The notes under the pieces: generated by a model
Told to the model about the DNA's origin: nothing
Seen by the model: the letters and a program-made list of their open reading frames with translations, nothing else
Database searches by the model: none
Made by a program: the position numbers and the translations under genes
Part shown: in pieces, positions 35,779 to 44,277 of the stretch
How positions within the stretch are numbered: the first letter of the stretch is position 1
How the letters are laid out: every line of letters begins with the position of its first letter
From: Calothrix sp. HK-06
Lineage (GTDB): Bacteria; Cyanobacteriota; Cyanobacteriia; Cyanobacteriales; Nostocaceae
Direction: 5' to 3'
Assembly (NCBI RefSeq): GCF_001904745.1
Contig: NZ_MRCD01000024.1
Location: 1 to 64,000 of the forward strand
DNA length: 64,000 nt

Positions 35779-35820
35779 TGTGACTAGATTCTAGCAAAAA
35801 TGCGTGACTATTTTCTAGCA
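35779..35820. repeat. short imperfect tandem duplication
   Basis: GTGACTAGATTCTAGCA and GTGACTATTTTCTAGCA occur about 24 bp apart, immediately upstream of the transaldolase remnant. They may mark a deletion or insertion scar. Confidence 0.45.
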
Positions 35821-35840
35821 TTCAATGTAAGTTACAAAAG

Positions 35841-36143
35841 TTATTTTTTAGTAACATTGATGTGATGTATGTTGATGAGTTAGTGGGACGCGATACCGTA
35901 AATACTCTACCCCCGGCAACGATAGAAGCTTGTGCTGACCACTGCAATGTTAGTGATAGACTTGAGACTGGGATTAAGGAAGCATACAACTTAATGGACA
36001 GTCTCAAAAACCCAGATATAAATATCAATCTCGACCAAGTAATGGTTGAAGTATTAGATGAAGGAATTGACAAGTTTATCCAACCATTTCAATCACTGAT
36101 GGAATCAATGGAAGAAAAAGTTAAACAATTGGCGCCTGCTTGA
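35841..36143 (+). pseudogene. transaldolase C-terminal fragment
   Basis: The frame encodes about 93 residues (GTG at 35862, then ATG). It contains MYVDELVGRDTVNTLPPATI and EACADHCNVSDRLETGIKEA, and then a helical end (INLDQVMVEVLDEGIDKFIQ). This matches the C-terminal quarter of cyanobacterial transaldolases, where the same motif follows the Schiff-base domain. The catalytic Lys, the barrel and at least 250 residues are missing; upstream the frame is closed at 35805-35807. It is a truncated gene remnant, unless expressed as a small protein from the GTG/ATG. An intact copy is expected elsewhere in the genome. Confidence 0.75.
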
Positions 36144-36203
36144 TTATTTAAAATTGGCGCCTTCTAAGCATCTATATTGGTGATTGGTAAAAGAATATTA
36201 AGT

Positions 36204-36251
36204 AGGACTTACGCATGAAATGTTAAAAACCTGGTTTTTTGCATAAGTCCT
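36204..36251. repeat. AGGACTTACGCA inverted repeat
   Basis: AGGACTTACGCA and TGCATAAGTCCT are inverted arms around an AT-rich loop. This is a very common cyanobacterial dispersed element. A related ACTTACGC fragment occurs near 44020. Confidence 0.65.
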
Positions 36252-36274
36252 GTTGATAAGCAAAAACTTAAACT

Positions 36275-36901
36275 TTATTGGTATACACGGGCTTTGCGAG
36301 TTCCGGTGACAGCTCCCATTATTGATGCGAGTAAACCCAGCAAAGAACCTAAAACAAACCACCACAAACCACTACGTACATTCGCAGCAGCTTCACGGGC
36401 TTGTTGAGCGCTTACATTCGGTGTATTTGCAGGTAAATTCAAGTTACCTTGCTGTTGAACTTGGTTGATAACCTCACCTGCATTAGAAGCGGCAACACCA
36501 AAAGCACCAGATACTCCGCTTGCTATTAACCAAGAACTAAGTGCTAAAGTAGTTGCCCACAAAATTGCACCGTTAAGAATAGCTGTACTGCGGCTCATTG
36601 GACCACAAGCACGAGCTGTTACCCAACCACCTGTGAATAAAGAAATTAATAAACCAATAATTGACCCAATGCCTACATTCGAGGCAACACCAGACGAAAT
36701 TGTTCTAGGGGCGCCTGAATTTTCAACGCTACCTGCCCCAATTGCTGCAAATAAAGCACTCAAAACGAGTTGAGTAGCTAGAGCAACTACCAAACCTGAA
36801 ATAATTGGACCCCATCGAACACGGTCATGATAGTCGCCAACTCTATCTGCAACTACAGGGTTAGCAACATAATCACCTGTAGGCTGATTAACGTATGCCA
36901 T
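36275..36901 (-). CDS. membrane protein of unknown function
   Basis: 208 residues from the ATG at 36901, supported by a GAGG site about 11 bases upstream; the frame extends to 36961. Four hydrophobic segments are visible: IISGLVVALATQLVLSALFA, IGSIIGLLISLFTGGWVTA, ILWATTLALSSWLIAS and a final LWWFVLGSLLGLLASIMGAV. The loop before the last one is Gln/Asn-rich. The layout is like that of small TIGR04086/YrzE-like membrane proteins. No functional assignment is justified. Confidence 0.75.
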   Translation of the reverse strand: MAYVNQPTGDYVANPVVADRVGDYHDRVRWGPIISGLVVALATQLVLSALFAAIGAGSVENSGAPRTISSGVASNVGIGSIIGLLISLFTGGWVTARACGPMSRSTAILNGAILWATTLALSSWLIASGVSGAFGVAASNAGEVINQVQQQGNLNLPANTPNVSAQQAREAAANVRSGLWWFVLGSLLGLLASIMGAVTGTRKARVYQ

Positions 36902-37072
36902 TAGTGTATTTTTCCTCTGAATTTCTGAATTAAATCTGACTACAAAAGCTATTCTTTGCAAATAAGCCTTAGCATTAAAATTATATTAAAATTTATAATT
37001 TGACTATCTCCCAACAGGAGTAATTAATATATCCGTTTAGCGTAATATTTCTTAATAGTTTGTAAAAATATA

Positions 37073-37099
37073 GTAGGACAGGTTATAAGCCTATCCTAC
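37073..37099 (-). terminator. hairpin downstream of the oxidase operon
   Basis: GTAGGACAGG and CCTATCCTAC pair over a short loop, 7 bp past the coxC stop on the minus strand. It probably ends the oxidase operon transcript. Confidence 0.55.
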
Positions 37100-37105
37100 G
37101 GTTAT

Positions 37106-37702
37106 TTATTGCCAGACGTAAATTAGGATAAATAATATAATCCAAATTACATCGACAAAGTGCCAAAAAAGTGAGGTAGCGTATACTCCGTAGTGACCGT
37201 TGTCAAAGTTACCTGGAATGAATGAGCGTGCGAGAATTATTGTTTGTAATATAATACCTGTCAGAACGTGTAAACCGTGGAAACCTGTTAGTAGGTAAAA
37301 TAAGCCACCGAATACGCCTGTGGTAAAACCAAATTCTAAGCCACCCCATTCTACTGCTTGACCGTATAAAAAGTAGCTACCCATGAGCATTGTTAATAGC
37401 AGAAATATCCGGTATCCCCAGAGGTTATGACGTAGTAATGCGCGTTCTGCAAAGTAGATAACAAAGCTGCTTGATACTAGGATAACTGTGTTGATTATTG
37501 GTTCTTTTATTTCTAGTCCTGATACACCTGTGGGCAACCAGTTTGGTGTGGAGAGTTTGGTGCCTATGTATGCTGCGAAGAAGCTTAGAAAGATTACACT
37601 TTCTGAAAGTAGAAATACGACGAAGCCGTATTGTTTATTTCCTTCTTCGTCGTGTTCGTGGGCATGTGGCGCCTGTATGCGGGTTTTTATTGAACTTTCC
37701 AT
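37106..37702 (-). CDS. coxC: heme-copper oxidase subunit III (ARTO type)
   Basis: 198 residues with five predicted membrane helices. Family motifs are SLLF-like FVVFLLSESVIFLSFFAAYI, LTGFHGLHVLTGIILQ and YVTSLFWHFVDVIWIILF-like ATSLFWHFVDVIWIILFIL at the C-terminus. Subunit III stabilises the core enzyme and lipid supply. It lies last in the operon, 161 bp after subunit I with a repeat-rich spacer between them. Confidence 0.92.
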   Translation of the reverse strand: MESSIKTRIQAPHAHEHDEEGNKQYGFVVFLLSESVIFLSFFAAYIGTKLSTPNWLPTGVSGLEIKEPIINTVILVSSSFVIYFAERALLRHNLWGYRIFLLLTMLMGSYFLYGQAVEWGGLEFGFTTGVFGGLFYLLTGFHGLHVLTGIILQTIILARSFIPGNFDNGHYGVYATSLFWHFVDVIWIILFILIYVWQ

Positions 37703-37717
37703 GATTGGTAGTGGTTG

Positions 37718-37863
37718 ATGGGGATGGGTTTAGGGGTGGGTTTGGGGGCGGGTTTAGGGGCGGGTTTAGGGGCGGGTTTAGATGATTTTTGGTTTTCTGT
37801 GAGGTTTGTGGGTTAACCCGCCCTTACAGGATTGTGAGGTTTTTGGGTTAACCCGCCCTTACA
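37718..37863. repeat. G-rich tract plus 31-bp direct repeat in the coxA-coxC spacer
   Basis: From about 37720 to 37780 the plus strand carries repeated G runs in units of GGGCGGGTTTAGG, giving at least four closely spaced G tracts. Two near-identical 31-bp copies, each containing GGGTTAACCCGCCC, follow at 37798-37828 and 37833-37863. The minus-strand transcript would be C-rich here. Confidence 0.7.
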
Positions 37864-39534
37864 TTATTCTTGGTGTGCGGCGCCTGCTACTAGTGGTTCG
37901 TTCATGCCGTAACCGTAGGGTGGTGATACTACTACGGGAATTTCTTCAAAGTTTTCAACGGGTGGTGGGGAGGATACTAGCCACTCTAGACCGATTGCAC
38001 GCCAAGGATTATCTGGCGCCTTGTCTCCGTTTATCCAGGAACTAATCATGTTTAAGATAAACGGTAATGTTGACATTCCAAGTATGAAACCGCCGATACT
38101 AGCGATAACGTTCCAGAATGTATATTCGGGGTCGTATGATGCGACTCGGCGTAACATTCCGTGTAAACCTAGGGGATGCATTGGGAAGAAGTTGAGGTTG
38201 GTACCAATAAAGGCTAACCAGAAGTGCAGTTTACCTAAACCTTCGTAGTACATACGTCCGGTCATTTTGGGGAACCAGTGGTAGATGGCAGCAAATAAGC
38301 CCATCGTGACGGTTCCGTAGAGAACATAATGGAAGTGACCGACGACGAAATAAGTGTTATTAACATGGATGTCGATGGGAACTGAGGAGAGCATAATTCC
38401 CACTACACCAGCAAACACGAACATTATTAAGCCACCCAAGGCAAATAACATTGGTGTGTTGAGTCGAATTTTACCACCCCAAATTGTCGCTAACCAAGCA
38501 AAGACTTTAATACCAGTTGGTACCGATACAAACATCGTCGATATCATGAATACCATTCGCATCCAACCTGGTGTGCCACTGGCGTACATGTGGTGGACCC
38601 AAACCAAGGCACTAACTGCGGCAATCATTAGTGAGGAAATAGCAACTACTCGGTATCCAAATAACGGCTTGCGCGAGTAAACTGGAAAAATTTCCGAGAA
38701 AATACCAAAAATTGGCAGTATTATTACGTAGACTGCTGGATGTGAATAGAACCAGAATAGGTGTTGAAATAGTATGGGATTTCCACCTTTATCTGGATTG
38801 AAGAATGCTGTACCAACGCTTAAATCAAACAGTAGCATTATGGCGCCTGCTGTTAATGCTGGTAATCCAAATAACTGGATGATTTGGGCGCTGAAAACTG
38901 CCCAAACGAATAGTGGCATACGAAAGAACGTCATTCCCGGCGCCCGCATTTTGACGATGGTGGTAACGAAATTTACACCACCCATGATGGAAGACACGCC
39001 GGAAACTGCCACTGCAAGCAGCCAAATAAATTCACCGTTGATTAAGTTTCCTGTAGGGTTTTGGGTACTAACTGGGGGATAAGACCACCAACCAGCTTGT
39101 GCAGGCCCACCCGGTACAAAGAAGCTCACCATTAATAATAGACCCGCAACGGGTACCATCCAGAAAGCTGCTGCGTTTAGGCGAGGAAATGCCATATCGC
39201 GGGCGCCTATCATTAAGGGTACGAGATAATTCGCAAATCCTACAAGACTTGGAAATGTCCAGCCAAACAGCATTACAGTTCCGTGCATGGTGAATAGACC
39301 ATTGTACACGGTGCGGTCAACAAGGTCAGATTCTGGAGTGAGTAATTCACCCCTCATGATCATTGCGAAAATGCCGCCAACGAGTAGAAATATGAAGGAA
39401 GTAACAAGGTATTGAATACCTATTACCTTGTGGTCGTGGCTGAAGCTAAAGTAAGTTTTCCAGGTTGTGGGAGGAAGATAGTGATGTTTCTCAATCACAA
39501 CGCTGGAACTTTTCTCAACGTTGATGTCTGTCAT
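37864..39534 (-). CDS. coxA: heme-copper oxidase subunit I (ARTO type)
   Basis: 556 residues with about 12 membrane helices. The heme and CuB ligands are present: His in FTMHGTVMLFGW, the His-Tyr pair in FYSHPAVYVIILP, the two His in VWVHHMYASG and the heme pair in VGHFHYVLYGT. The D-channel segment reads YSHPAV rather than GHPEV, the signature of A2-type oxidases. With a CuA-less subunit II this indicates a quinol-linked alternate terminal oxidase. In heterocystous cyanobacteria such operons are heterocyst-specific and protect nitrogenase from oxygen (known for Anabaena cox3). Confidence 0.95.
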   Translation of the reverse strand: MTDINVEKSSSVVIEKHHYLPPTTWKTYFSFSHDHKVIGIQYLVTSFIFLLVGGIFAMIMRGELLTPESDLVDRTVYNGLFTMHGTVMLFGWTFPSLVGFANYLVPLMIGARDMAFPRLNAAAFWMVPVAGLLLMVSFFVPGGPAQAGWWSYPPVSTQNPTGNLINGEFIWLLAVAVSGVSSIMGGVNFVTTIVKMRAPGMTFFRMPLFVWAVFSAQIIQLFGLPALTAGAIMLLFDLSVGTAFFNPDKGGNPILFQHLFWFYSHPAVYVIILPIFGIFSEIFPVYSRKPLFGYRVVAISSLMIAAVSALVWVHHMYASGTPGWMRMVFMISTMFVSVPTGIKVFAWLATIWGGKIRLNTPMLFALGGLIMFVFAGVVGIMLSSVPIDIHVNNTYFVVGHFHYVLYGTVTMGLFAAIYHWFPKMTGRMYYEGLGKLHFWLAFIGTNLNFFPMHPLGLHGMLRRVASYDPEYTFWNVIASIGGFILGMSTLPFILNMISSWINGDKAPDNPWRAIGLEWLVSSPPPVENFEEIPVVVSPPYGYGMNEPLVAGAAHQE

Positions 39535-39550
39535 AATTAATTAGGTATGG

Positions 39551-40555
39551 TTATTTAGTAAGAATTGAAGTTCTTACAGAATTAGGAGTCTGGTAATTAA
39601 CAACGGGAGGCGCCGCAGGTTCAACACTTTGCCAACCAGTTTTGAAGGGACTATCCTTTGTAAGGGCATATTCGGTAGCAGCTTGGTTAATAGCAGGCGC
39701 CGGTTTTTGGTTGGATGCTTTTTTTAACCAGTTTTTGTAATCTTCAAGGGAATCAACTACTACATTTGCTTCCATTGTGGCGAAATATGTACCGCTAAAT
39801 TGCGAGTCCATTAAACGGTAAGTACCTTCGCGTGTTGGAGTAAATTCAAAGTCGATTTTGTTTTTGGGAATGATATCTTGTTTGACTCGGAAAGCTGGAA
39901 CGAAGAAGCCGTGGAGAACATCTTCAGATTCTAAAGCAAGATGAACTCGTTCGTTTACAGGTATATGTAGTTCTGTGCTGGAAACATTTTTGTAGGGATA
40001 GTGAAACTCCCAAGCCCATTGTCTAGCTATAACGCTGATAGGTTGGGTTGTATCAATGTCGATATCTGGTGCTGATGCTGGTGCTGGTGCTGGTGCAGAA
40101 GTTTCAGATTGTTTATTTTTGTTCCAAAGTCCATCCCAAGGCGCCGCTACTGCTGACTCCATACCCATTGGCATATGAAGATGATGTTCCATTGGGCCAC
40201 GAATAGACATTTGGTCATAAATTTGGTAACTGTAACCAGCAATCCAAATTACTAATACAATAGGAATCGCTGTCCAAACGACTTCGAGAGTGATATTACC
40301 TTCAATTGGTGGACCATCGCTAGTATCATGTTCTGCCACGCGATTAAAAGCAACGGCATATAGCAATGCAGCAGTTACAGCAAAGAAAATAAATGAAGCG
40401 AGTACAACGAGAAAACTAAATAAATCGTCAATGAGTTGTGCTTCGACTGTAGCTTGAACAGGGAACCAAGAATAAGCTTGTTGTCCCATCCAAAGACTTG
40501 CCGCAGTCACTACAACTGTACCAACGGTCAGTGCTGAAAGGTTCCGGATGTTCAT
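39551..40555 (-). CDS. coxB: heme-copper oxidase subunit II lacking CuA (ARTO type)
   Basis: 334 residues. Two N-terminal membrane helices (about 9-24 and 45-71) precede an extracytoplasmic cupredoxin domain. The domain keeps RQWAWEFHYPY, IPVNERVHLALESEDVLHGF and FVPAFRVKQDIIP, but the CuA loop, normally of the type CxExCxxxHxxM, reads D250-S-Q-F-S254-G-T-Y-F258-A-T-M261. Both Cys, the Glu and the His are therefore lost and only the Met remains. It should not accept electrons from cytochrome c via CuA. An Ala/Pro-rich insertion (about 150-162) precedes the cupredoxin core. It is followed 16 bp later by coxA. Confidence 0.93.
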   Translation of the reverse strand: MNIRNLSALTVGTVVVTAASLWMGQQAYSWFPVQATVEAQLIDDLFSFLVVLASFIFFAVTAALLYAVAFNRVAEHDTSDGPPIEGNITLEVVWTAIPIVLVIWIAGYSYQIYDQMSIRGPMEHHLHMPMGMESAVAAPWDGLWNKNKQSETSAPAPAPASAPDIDIDTTQPISVIARQWAWEFHYPYKNVSSTELHIPVNERVHLALESEDVLHGFFVPAFRVKQDIIPKNKIDFEFTPTREGTYRLMDSQFSGTYFATMEANVVVDSLEDYKNWLKKASNQKPAPAINQAATEYALTKDSPFKTGWQSVEPAAPPVVNYQTPNSVRTSILTK

Positions 40556-40584
40556 GGTTAATGGGCAATCGATTATGAATTTTT

Positions 40585-40749
40585 GTACGGGTGGGTTAAC
40601 AGATATCCTAAAACTGAATTAACAATCTACCTAAACCCAGTACGGGTGGGTTAACAGATATCCTAAAACTGAATTAACAATCTACCTAAACCCAGTACGG
40701 GTGGGTTAACAGATATCCTAAAACTGAATTAACAATTTACCTAAACCCA
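40585..40749. repeat. 55-bp tandem repeat, three copies
   Basis: GTACGGGTGGGTTAACAGAT begins copies at 40585, 40640 and 40695; only one base differs in the last copy. They fill the 197-bp gap between the DUF2231 gene and coxB. The GGGTTAAC core is shared with the repeats at 37798-37863. Confidence 0.9.
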
Positions 40750-40752
40750 CCC

Positions 40753-41361
40753 CTACTTCAACAACAATTTATGAATATTTCCACCCGAACGTAATATCGA
40801 GTCAGCAGTATTATGCACACCAAATTCTGCGGCAAGCTGGGCGCCTAATGTACCATGTAGATACAAGACAAACATAATTGCCATACCAGCTAATAGGTAA
40901 GCCCACTGAACTTGACGGTCTTCGTCTTTACGCCAGTTAAAGCGCTGTAAACCTCTCCATATGGTCATGCCAACCATAATAGCGAGTAGTAAAACACCAC
41001 CAACTCCATGCCACAGCATAGTTTCCATAGCGTGGAGTCCCCATGCGCTGGTTACATCCATATTTGGTTCTGCGAGCATCATTTCGTAGAAACCTGCTGC
41101 AACAGTGAAGAATGTAATGATGGCTGAACCGAGCATGTTATACCAGCCAACATCAAAGAAGTTAGACTGCTTTGCTGGTAGTGCTAAAAATTTGAATACT
41201 GGTTGTTGATATGGAAATAGTACACCAACAAAATCAAACGTAATGCCAATAATAAACAACCCTAGCGTTAAGTGTACCAAGTTTGGGTGAATCGGAATGA
41301 TATATGGCAAACCATTGGCGCCAAGATGTGCGCGTAATTGTTCAATGAGTCCTGTTTCCAT
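40753..41361 (-). CDS. DUF2231 membrane protein of the oxidase operon
   Basis: 202 residues with four membrane segments. The DUF2231 hallmark is an early His in IPIHPNLVHLTLGLFIIGITF, followed by ITFFTVAAGFYEMMLAEP and a later His pair (LHAMETMLWHGVGGVLLLAI). Two such genes precede coxBAC in the Anabaena cox3/ARTO operon. The start overlaps the stop of the upstream DUF2231 gene by one base, indicating translational coupling. Conserved histidines may bind heme, which is inference. Confidence 0.87.
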   Translation of the reverse strand: METGLIEQLRAHLGANGLPYIIPIHPNLVHLTLGLFIIGITFDFVGVLFPYQQPVFKFLALPAKQSNFFDVGWYNMLGSAIITFFTVAAGFYEMMLAEPNMDVTSAWGLHAMETMLWHGVGGVLLLAIMVGMTIWRGLQRFNWRKDEDRQVQWAYLLAGMAIMFVLYLHGTLGAQLAAEFGVHNTADSILRSGGNIHKLLLK

Positions 41362-41858
41362 TACAGTAATCCTTCTTTGAGTGCTTCAACAACAGGGACA
41401 GTATGCAAGCCATATATCCAAACGAGTTCATCACCGAGGAAGACTTGCACAAATATTAAACCAGTTAATACGATTCCTAGACCTAAGTAAGGAACAGGCA
41501 ATTTATCAGGAGTTTTTAAACGAATTACATATCGCCAACCTGTAATTGCAGCAATAATTCCAGATAATGACCAACCAATTAGTGTGTGTACACTCAACAC
41601 AGGTTGTGCCATATCATATGGATGTGCTAACCCAGCTTCAAACTGACCAAAAATGATAGCCACGAACACAGCAACAGTGGCAAGACACATATTCCACCAA
41701 CTCACCTCGAACAAACGCGCGTTCTTAGTAAAGTAGCCAATAATGTCGCATACGAAAGCAAACAGCACCATTGCAATTACAAAGTGAACAATGATGGGGT
41801 GAATAGTGTCGGGATATGGTAGACCGTGGTCATTCAACTTTTGCAGAAGCTCAAACAT
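41361..41858 (-). CDS. DUF2231 membrane protein, first gene of the oxidase operon
   Basis: 165 residues with four membrane segments and the DUF2231 pattern (DTIHPIIVHFVIAMVLFAFV, then FVAIIFGQFEAGLAHPYD and VLSVHTLIGWSLSGIIAAI). It is a paralogue of the next gene, whose start it overlaps by one base. An AGGAG site precedes the ATG. As the first gene of the five-gene operon it places the promoter in the long region 41859-42813. Confidence 0.87.
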   Translation of the reverse strand: MFELLQKLNDHGLPYPDTIHPIIVHFVIAMVLFAFVCDIIGYFTKNARLFEVSWWNMCLATVAVFVAIIFGQFEAGLAHPYDMAQPVLSVHTLIGWSLSGIIAAITGWRYVIRLKTPDKLPVPYLGLGIVLTGLIFVQVFLGDELVWIYGLHTVPVVEALKEGLL

Positions 41859-42026
41859 AGTATTCTCCTGGGTACACCTCTGAAGGAAATAAATCTTTAC
41901 AGTTAATACAATTGTTAAGGAATTGAAAAATTAAAAAAGTTCAAATGGCGACTTTTAGAAGTAATTTTTAATGTTCAGAGTGAGATTGTTTTGTTTGCAG
42001 ATTTATAGAAACGCATAATTAATGTT

Positions 42027-42276
42027 TAATCCCCCTTAATAAGGCAGGGCTGTTTCATTCCCTCTCAAACAGGATTTGTCAAGATGGTTAGCTAGAAAAA
42101 TTATAAGTATGGGTAAAGATGAAATAGACTTTTAGACACATGAATACAAGTATGATTGTCCATTTTATCGGCGCCTTGGTATGAAAGTTACCAACTAAAA
42201 ATTGCGGTAAACCCTTGATTTTTCAAGCTTTTTAGGAAATGAATCAGCCCTGCTTATTAAGGGGGGTTGGGGATTA
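42027..42276. mobile_element. MITE-like element of 250 bp
   Basis: The termini are long imperfect inverted repeats: the left begins TAATCCCCCTTAATAAGGC (42027-42062) and the right (42236-42276), read in complement, begins TAATCCCC and contains CCTTAATAAGCAGGGCTG. The interior is AT-rich and non-coding. It is probably mobilised by a transposase encoded elsewhere. A possible end fragment occurs near 21060. Confidence 0.65.
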
Positions 42277-42525
42277 ATACATCTATAAAAGTAACTATGA
42301 TTACAAAAAATCTGGAGTTTTTGATAATTGAACATCAACTCCTTTAATAGCTCTACCCTGTCAATCATCATAAATAACTCTATATATAGATGACGTTCAT
42401 AACTTACTTTATCTAATTATAACTTTATATTTCCTTAATCATGATTAAGCAAGTCAAATTATGTGCTTCGCTAATAACAATAAAAATTTTATAAACGTTA
42501 TTGGTAAACAAACGCATAAAATTCT

Positions 42526-42590
42526 AGAAACCCGGTTTCTCTTTGAAATCTTGTAATAAAAATAACAATTTGCATAGAAACCGGGTTTCT
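42526..42590. repeat. paired AGAAACCGGGTTTCT palindromes
   Basis: AGAAACCCGGTTTCT (42526-42540) and AGAAACCGGGTTTCT (42576-42590) are each palindromic, 35 bp apart. They are a dispersed repeat known from several filamentous cyanobacteria. Confidence 0.7.
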
Positions 42591-42813
42591 CCGCGTAAAC
42601 CCTAAAACAACTTGTCTAAACATCAGCTTTACGTCAACCGTGTAAATACATAGGAAAATCAAATTAATTTTTTTGACTCTTGTAAACGCGCGTTCTATTT
42701 AACTTTATTCAGAGTATATTTGCATACAAGCGATAAGTTGTGTTAAAACGCAATCATCATTATTAGAAGTTAAAGTTTAGATTTGCTAAAAATACTATCG
42801 AATATAATTACTT

Positions 42814-44004
42814 ATGGTTATTTTCTCGCAGAATCAGACATCAAACAGTCGTGTTTTGGACTCGCAGCTACAAGAAAAATACAACTCCTTTAATTTACCT
42901 AGTGTAACAGTAGCTATTCCTGCGTTTAACGAAGTCAAAGCAATTGAGCGTGTCATCCGAGGATTTATAGACACAAAATATGTAAATATTGTTGAAATTT
43001 TAATTGCTGATGGTGGAAGTACTGACGGTACACAGGAGATTATAAAGAAGATAGCTTTTGTTGATTCAAGGGTCAAATTGATTCACAACCCACTGAAAAT
43101 TCAATCTGCGGGCTTAAATTTGCTTTTGCAAGAAGCACAAGGTGATATTTTCTTGCGCGCGGATGCACATTCAGATTATGCGTATGATTACGTAGAGCAA
43201 TGTGTTGAAGCACTTTTAAAATCGAAAGCCTTAAATGTAGGCGGCGCCCAAAGGTTTGTTGCAAAAAGTCCATTCCAGGCGGGTGTTGCACTTGCGGCAA
43301 GAAGTTTATTAGGCAACGGTGGGGCTAAATATCGCAACCCTGAATATAACGGCTATGCGGATACTGTTTATTTGGGATGCTTTTGGCGAGAGGACTTGCT
43401 TAAAATTGCTCAAGTACAAGATTCTCAAGATGTAAGTGATGATAACGTTGCCTTGGATGATAAGCCAGTTGTTTTATTTGATACAAGCCAAATTACGAAT
43501 CAAGATGCGGAATTAAATCAACGATTGCTTAATCAAAGCTCACAAGCAATCTACGTCAGTTCTGATATCAAAGTCTGGTACTACCCCCGTAGTAGCTGGA
43601 AGTCGCTATGGAAACAGTACTTTAAATATGGTCGTGGTCGGTATCTCACGACTACAAAGCATAATAGTCGAATTCAAATGCGAGGACGATTACCTTTCAT
43701 TGCGATATCGACTGCTATATTACTTAGCCTGACTAGCTTTGTTGTTCCAGAAATACGTCTACCTGTTACAATGCTGTTTGTTGCCGCTCTTTTGGCGCCG
43801 TTTTTTGAAAGCTTGCGAATTATTATCAAGTATAGTGGCAGCTTTAACTCTGAGATTTGGCGTGGAGAGGGAAGCCAAGTTCCTTCATTGCTAGCTCGTT
43901 GGTTATCCTGTGGTGTATCTTTAATTACGATACCTATTGCACATTTTTGTGGGTATGCATATCAAATTTACAGGCACCGAATTCAAAAAATAGATGGTTG
44001 GTAA
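42814..44004 (+). CDS. family 2 glycosyltransferase, ExoA-like
   Basis: 396 residues. The GT-A core is VTVAIPAFNEVKAIERVIRG, EILIADGGSTDGTQEIIKK, and the DxD-like LRADAHSDYAYDYVEQC. A second half has FKYGRGRYLTTTKHNSR and two to three C-terminal hydrophobic segments (IAISTAILLSLTSFVVPEIR and LPVTMLFVAALLAPFF). The domain order resembles ExoA-type succinoglycan glucosyltransferases. An Asp/Gln-rich insertion (about 205-245) breaks the usual alignment and is worth checking. It precedes the giant surface-protein array and probably acts in exopolysaccharide synthesis. Confidence 0.85.
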   Translation: MVIFSQNQTSNSRVLDSQLQEKYNSFNLPSVTVAIPAFNEVKAIERVIRGFIDTKYVNIVEILIADGGSTDGTQEIIKKIAFVDSRVKLIHNPLKIQSAGLNLLLQEAQGDIFLRADAHSDYAYDYVEQCVEALLKSKALNVGGAQRFVAKSPFQAGVALAARSLLGNGGAKYRNPEYNGYADTVYLGCFWREDLLKIAQVQDSQDVSDDNVALDDKPVVLFDTSQITNQDAELNQRLLNQSSQAIYVSSDIKVWYYPRSSWKSLWKQYFKYGRGRYLTTTKHNSRIQMRGRLPFIAISTAILLSLTSFVVPEIRLPVTMLFVAALLAPFFESLRIIIKYSGSFNSEIWRGEGSQVPSLLARWLSCGVSLITIPIAHFCGYAYQIYRHRIQKIDGW

Positions 44005-44277
44005 GATTTTTTAACAAGACTTACGCGAAAGAACCGAGTTACTAGCATTTCGTAGGGCAAGCTCTATGTGGCTTGATTTTTAAACAATCAAGGATGAGTT
44101 ATGTAGAGAAAATCTTTAAACTTTTAACAGTAATTGCACTGAGTTTAATACAGATAAATTTGGCATATAAATGAGATATGAATACTGAGCATTAAACAGT
44201 GAAATTGTTAAGGTATTTTGCACAGTAAAATCCGCCTGATGTTAACCTAATTTGGAATTAATAGGCTTTTAACTATT

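Larger units (their letters stand above)
41859..42813. other. 955-bp divergent intergenic region with a MITE and repeats
   Basis: No gene is supported. It separates the oxidase operon from the glycosyltransferase gene and includes a 250-bp MITE-like element (42027-42276) and two AGAAACC palindromes (42526-42590). No exact GTAN8TAC NtcA site was found close to the first oxidase gene by eye. Confidence 0.6.

Noticed and set aside
38825-39082. overlapping open frames on both strands within coxA
   Set aside because: coxA is a highly conserved gene with all metal ligands; the others are shadow frames.
40585-40749. possible CRISPR-like repeat
   Set aside because: Units are directly abutting with no variable spacers, and there are no cas genes nearby.
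41859-42026. NtcA-type promoter for the oxidase operon
   Set aside because: Only partial matches to GTAN8TAC were seen close to the gene, not an exact site.
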